Source: Clostridiales bacterium
Lineage (GTDB): Bacteria > Bacillota > Clostridia > Tissierellales > Dethiosulfatibacteraceae
DNA length: 8,594 nt
Direction of reading: 5' to 3'
NCBI GenBank assembly: GCA_003446975.1
Contig: DMAP01000059.1
Span: 1-8,594 of the forward strand
The translations under genes and the position numbers were made by a program. The notes beneath the pieces are model-generated. The model was not told where the DNA came from and ran no database searches. It worked only from the letters and a program-made list of their open reading frames with translations. This document shows, piece after piece, positions 6,238-8,594 of the stretch (position 1 is its first letter; each line of letters starts with the position of its first letter).

Positions 6238-6813
6238 TCAAGTGTGTTTTTGCTTGTATCTTCTTTCTTTAAATCTACGCACCCTTCTAACAATCACCAT
6301 GATCATTATAACAAGCAGAGAAACTGCAACTAATGGAAACAGTATTGCCAAGATAGACATGATGACGGACACCAAAGTTTCACCGGCTGAAACAATTGGA
6401 TTTACAGTACCACCACTGAAAACTGTTGAAGTGCCATGAGCGCCGTTGCTTATCAAGCTAGTCACAGATGCGGCACCACCACCTGCAATGATGGCAAGTG
6501 GCCATTTCAATACGGGACTGATGTCTGTTACGACCGCCGCTGTCACAACAATACCCGCTATGGCACTTATGGGAATGCTGATGGTTTTGAGTAGATTGTC
6601 AACATATGGTATGAAGTAGGCTGCAATTTCAACCGCTGTCGCAATCCCGAAAATAACCAGAGTTGGATAACTGCCTATCCATGCAAATCCAGGACTCAAC
6701 TCAAGATAGCCAATCATGTTGGCAATCCCCATGACCAATAATGGCACAAATACCCTGAATCCACAGGTAGCTGCCAATCCAATTCCGATAAAAATATTGA
6801 ATACAAGCTCCAT
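6238..6813 (-). CDS. DUF4126 family integral membrane protein
   Basis: Membrane protein of 191 residues matching the uncharacterised DUF4126 pattern. It has an N-terminal segment with GLAATCGFRVFVPLLVMGIA (12-31), then hydrophobic segments at about 50-68, 80-97 and 103-120. Between the second and third comes FIPYVDNLLK (67-76), the recurrent E(x)n-iPxvD signature of the family. A Gly/Ser-rich stretch (111-145) and a last long segment (146-175) follow, ending in a basic cytoplasmic tail (RRVRRFKERRYKQKH). No function is established for the family. Start ATG 6813 has an AAAGGGA-type site upstream. It is the first gene of the four-gene minus-strand operon, about 50 bases from the predicted transcript start. 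Confidence 0.8.
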   Translation of the reverse strand: MELVFNIFIGIGLAATCGFRVFVPLLVMGIANMIGYLELSPGFAWIGSYPTLVIFGIATAVEIAAYFIPYVDNLLKTISIPISAIAGIVVTAAVVTDISPVLKWPLAIIAGGGAASVTSLISNGAHGTSTVFSGGTVNPIVSAGETLVSVIMSILAILFPLVAVSLLVIMIMVIVRRVRRFKERRYKQKHT

Positions 6814-6868
6814 AAGATTACATCCCTTTCATCCCAAGTAGATAAGACCTTTTTCGTTTATTATTGAT

Positions 6869-6898
6869 ATTATACTTCATTACTGAGGAACTCCACAA
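6869..6898 (-). promoter_or_regulatory. Promoter of the DUF4126 / small lipoprotein / RdhA-like / ribF operon
   Basis: On the minus strand a perfect TATAAT (6874-6869) follows TTGTGG (6898-6893) with an 18-base spacer. The gaps within the four-gene run are 35, 24 and 18 bases, with no terminator seen, so this promoter probably serves all four genes. Confidence 0.58.
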
Positions 6899-6929
6899 CT
6901 CCAACACAAAAAATACCGTTCCAAAAGCA

Positions 6930-6959
6930 TTGTATGTTAGATGAGTCTTATTATATAAT
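6930..6959 (+). promoter_or_regulatory. Promoter of the leader RNA and GHKL ATPase gene
   Basis: TTGTAT (6930-6935) and a perfect TATAAT (6954-6959) are 18 bases apart. Transcription would start near 6966, leaving an unusually long leader of about 150 nt before the TTG start at 7119. It is divergent to the operon promoter. Confidence 0.58.
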
Positions 6960-6965
6960 AAAGTG

Positions 6966-7106
6966 TGACCAACTATTCAGCATCAACAGGGTTCTTGGGT
7001 TAAGTGGTGTGAAACGCCATCTAAACCTTAGAAACCGTTATCCAGGGACTGTTAGTCATCGGACAGAAGTGGGAGTCTTAGCACAGTTAGTCATCGGATA
7101 AAAATC
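6966..7106 (+). ncRNA. Candidate structured leader RNA of unknown class upstream of the GHKL ATPase
   Basis: This fills most of the 305-base gap between genes. It holds a long imperfect hairpin (6989-7036; about 18 pairs, loop TGAAA at 7010-7014). A second domain is closed by TTATCC (7038-7043) pairing with GGATAA (7096-7101). Inside that domain the exact 13-mer GTTAGTCATCGGA occurs at 7051-7063 and again at 7086-7098. CTGT at 7049-7052 can pair with ACAG at 7063-7066 or at 7083-7086, giving two alternative folds. The ribosome binding site follows 5 nt after the closing helix. I compared it from memory with common riboswitch, T-box, SRP and 6S patterns and recognised none. There is no U-tract terminator, so any control would act on translation or RNA stability. 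Confidence 0.45.
7051..7098 (+). repeat. Perfect 13-nt direct repeat in the leader
   Basis: GTTAGTCATCGGA occurs at 7051-7063 and 7086-7098, 35 bases start to start. I noticed no other copy elsewhere in the window on either strand. Exact repetition in an otherwise non-coding leader suggests a repeated protein-binding site or RNA element. Confidence 0.75.
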
Positions 7107-7113
7107 AAGGAGG
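7107..7113 (+). promoter_or_regulatory. Ribosome binding site for a TTG start
   Basis: AAGGAGG, 5 nt before TTG at 7119-7121. No ATG or GTG alternative lies in frame nearby upstream; the frame is open back to a TAG at 7053-7055 but without a start codon and ribosome site pair. This strong site supports the rare start codon. Confidence 0.8.
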
Positions 7114-7118
7114 CAATT

Positions 7119-7469
7119 TTGAAAGAAGAGAACAGTAAAATACAGGGAATCGTCAATGAGCTAGTATCCAATGCCCTTAATGCAAAGGCATCGGATGTTG
7201 TCGTACATATAAAAAGAGAGACAGAAGATAATACAATCATCTCTGTTAAGGATGATGGAGAGGGAATGGATGAAGAAACCGCAAAAAAAGTACATCACCT
7301 GCTCAACCAGCCCAACCTAACAGAGTATGAAGACTACTACGGAAATCTGACAGGAAACCCCATGTCATCATCGGGTCTCAATATTGTTGGAATGCTTGTG
7401 GATGAGGCGTCTGTGGATAGCATAGAAGGGAAAGGCACAACCATAACGGTTTTTAGAAGGAAGAAGTAA
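7119..7469 (+). CDS. Stand-alone GHKL-type ATPase domain protein
   Basis: Soluble protein of 116 residues made of little more than one histidine-kinase-like ATPase (HATPase_c/GHKL) fold. The N box is VNELVSNALNAKAS (12-25), with Glu14 and the Mg-binding Asn18. The G1 box is DDGEGM (45-50), the G2-like box SSSGLNIVGMLV (83-94), and the final GKGTTITV (104-111) closes the site. No HisKA, sensor, transmembrane or MutL/HSP90 domain is present, so it cannot autophosphorylate alone. Possible roles are an anti-sigma-factor-type kinase, a partner of an unlinked protein, or an ATP-sensing subunit. Anti-sigma kinases of the RsbW/SpoIIAB type have a different G2 region and are usually next to an antagonist gene, which is absent here. 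It starts at TTG behind AAGGAGG, downstream of an unusually long structured leader. The fold is near certain; the role is unknown. Confidence 0.82.
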   Translation: MKEENSKIQGIVNELVSNALNAKASDVVVHIKRETEDNTIISVKDDGEGMDEETAKKVHHLLNQPNLTEYEDYYGNLTGNPMSSSGLNIVGMLVDEASVDSIEGKGTTITVFRRKK

Positions 7470-7486
7470 GGCTCTTTGCTATTTTT

Positions 7487-8594
7487 TCATCCATTGGCTA
7501 TTTTTTTTGACCTTATCTTATCAAGATACATCAACTGGTCAATATGATGAAAGAATTTGCTGAACTCGATGCTTCCTTCACATAAATACACGTCGCTTCC
7601 AATGGCAACCTCCATTCCATATGGCAGGTTCTTCTGATCCTCATTCAATCTATTTTTGATTTGTGCTATACCTTTCTCGTAAAAATCATTATCCACGCTA
7701 TTCAGAATACAGGCAAACTCATCGCCACCCAAACGATAGCATTTACCCACATGCCCAAAGGCTTCTTCCATATATTGATGGCACTTGATAATTACGCGAT
7801 CACCTTCCTGATGGCCAAATCTGTCATTGATTGATTTGAGGCTGTTAATATCCAGCAACACCATTCGAAAATCCCGTTTATTCTGTCCTTTGGTCAATTC
7901 AAGTATATCGTTTTCGAAAACAGTTCGATTGTTTCCACCAGTCAAAATATCACGATACGCCAACTGTTTTAATATTTGGGATTCTTTATCCTTTAGCAAC
8001 AGCCCGTCGAAGTGGCGAATGGAATCCCATGCCAAAAATCCAAAAAATATGATAATTCCGATTCGACTATAAAAAGAAGTGGAATCAAAATCCTGACTAA
8101 AAAACTGGATAAGTTCAATCAGAACCAGAATAATCATCACACTCAAATACATCAAAAATCTTTTTGCCTGGCTATTCTTGTGTCGGATCATTTCCATGAA
8201 CAATAGAATAATCACAAAAACAATGGTTAGAAGCAAAAACCCATTGGTTAATTGAATTGATTCAAAGAAGCCTATTATACCATTAACTTGAAGGGCCAGA
8301 TTAATTAAAAAATTCAGCATGAACATAATGGCTATGAAAGTGATAATTCTTTTGTTTTTCGTCAGTACACCATCACGTATATATAGCAAAAATGGTATGG
8401 GTATCAAAGCTATCAACATATAGCTGATCCCACCGATGATGAATCGATTTCCAGTAAAAAACTGCGTCAATCTCGACTCGGATAGGATCCAGGCACTAAC
8501 CAGCACAGCAAACAATCCTAGATAAAGCAATCTGTTGTCACCCGTATTGAATAAGAAAATAGAAGATGCGATAGTAAGCATTCCCAATAAAAAG
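7487..8594 (-). CDS. Membrane-anchored GGDEF diguanylate cyclase, 5' end beyond the window
   Basis: Makes cyclic di-GMP from two GTP. The visible 366 or more residues begin with six to seven hydrophobic segments (about 3-13, 20-36, 50-70, 80-100, 112-132, 143-163, 174-188), resembling the 7TMR-DISM or a similar sensor membrane module. A linker helix and a GGDEF domain (about 207-362) follow. The catalytic pieces are LAYRDILTGGNNR (209-221), LLDINSLKSINDRFGHQEGD (244-263), RLGGDEF (285-291) and IDQLMYLDKIRSKK (349-362). The RxxD inhibitory site normally just before the GGDEF loop is absent (HVGKCY there), so product inhibition through it is not expected. A TTG at 8587 could start the frame, but the frame is open to the window edge and a hydrophobic segment would be cut, so I treat it as partial; an N-terminal sensor domain may lie outside. 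It is convergent with the GHKL gene, 17 bases apart. Confidence 0.9.
   Translation of the reverse strand, partial: FLLGMLTIASSIFLFNTGDNRLLYLGLFAVLVSAWILSESRLTQFFTGNRFIIGGISYMLIALIPIPFLLYIRDGVLTKNKRIITFIAIMFMLNFLINLALQVNGIIGFFESIQLTNGFLLLTIVFVIILLFMEMIRHKNSQAKRFLMYLSVMIILVLIELIQFFSQDFDSTSFYSRIGIIIFFGFLAWDSIRHFDGLLLKDKESQILKQLAYRDILTGGNNRTVFENDILELTKGQNKRDFRMVLLDINSLKSINDRFGHQEGDRVIIKCHQYMEEAFGHVGKCYRLGGDEFACILNSVDNDFYEKGIAQIKNRLNEDQKNLPYGMEVAIGSDVYLCEGSIEFSKFFHHIDQLMYLDKIRSKKIANG

Noticed and set aside
6966..7106. Cobalamin riboswitch, T-box, SRP RNA or 6S RNA in the leader
   Set aside because: No B12-box, T-box AGGGTGG-type motif, SRP tip loop or 6S bubble is present; the RNA remains unassigned.
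7478..7508. Repeat GCTATTTTTT (7478-7487 and 7497-7506) as a terminator between the GHKL and GGDEF genes
   Set aside because: The T-tracts lack a stable stem in front on either strand, and the second copy lies in the GGDEF coding end; it is probably low-complexity sequence.

Overview
The window looks like an AT-rich chromosome segment from an anaerobic Gram-positive bacterium, most likely class Clostridia. Supporting signs are strong AGGAGG-type ribosome binding sites, a secreted protein with S-layer homology (SLH) repeats, an iron-sulfur/corrinoid-type redox protein, lipoproteins with Gram-positive style Thr-rich linkers, and a GGDEF protein typical of that group. No species can be named from the sequence. 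I see no tRNA, rRNA, CRISPR array, transposase or integrase gene. Genes at both edges (MarR regulator at left, GGDEF protein at right) run off the window.

Layout. At left, a MarR-family regulator (+) ends at a two-way terminator shared with a minus-strand pair: an AI-2E/PerM-type membrane protein followed downstream by a Thr-rich lipoprotein. A divergent promoter region (about 2521-2695) separates this pair from a plus-strand exported SLH protein. The SLH gene converges on, and overlaps by 12 bases, the end of a four-gene minus-strand operon. In transcription order that operon is a DUF4126 membrane protein, a small lipoprotein-like membrane protein, a cytosolic reductive-dehalogenase-like protein with two 4Fe-4S motifs, and a RibF-type riboflavin kinase whose adenylyltransferase half looks degenerate. 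One promoter near 6870-6898 probably drives all four.

Right of the operon is a 305-base gap with a divergent promoter pair. Its plus-strand side appears to make a roughly 150-nt structured leader: a long imperfect hairpin, then a domain with a perfect 13-nt direct repeat and a closing helix. It leads to a TTG-started, single-domain GHKL ATPase. This leader is the least explained DNA in the window. The last gene is a convergent membrane-anchored diguanylate cyclase.

How the genes may work together. The operon joins a flavin enzyme to a redox protein of the corrinoid/Fe-S reductive dehalogenase class and to two small membrane proteins of unknown role. It could be a small cytosolic redox module with its own FMN supply; that is inference. 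The other genes (c-di-GMP signalling, GHKL ATPase, SLH surface protein, lipoprotein, MarR regulator) are ordinary accessory functions with no evident common pathway.
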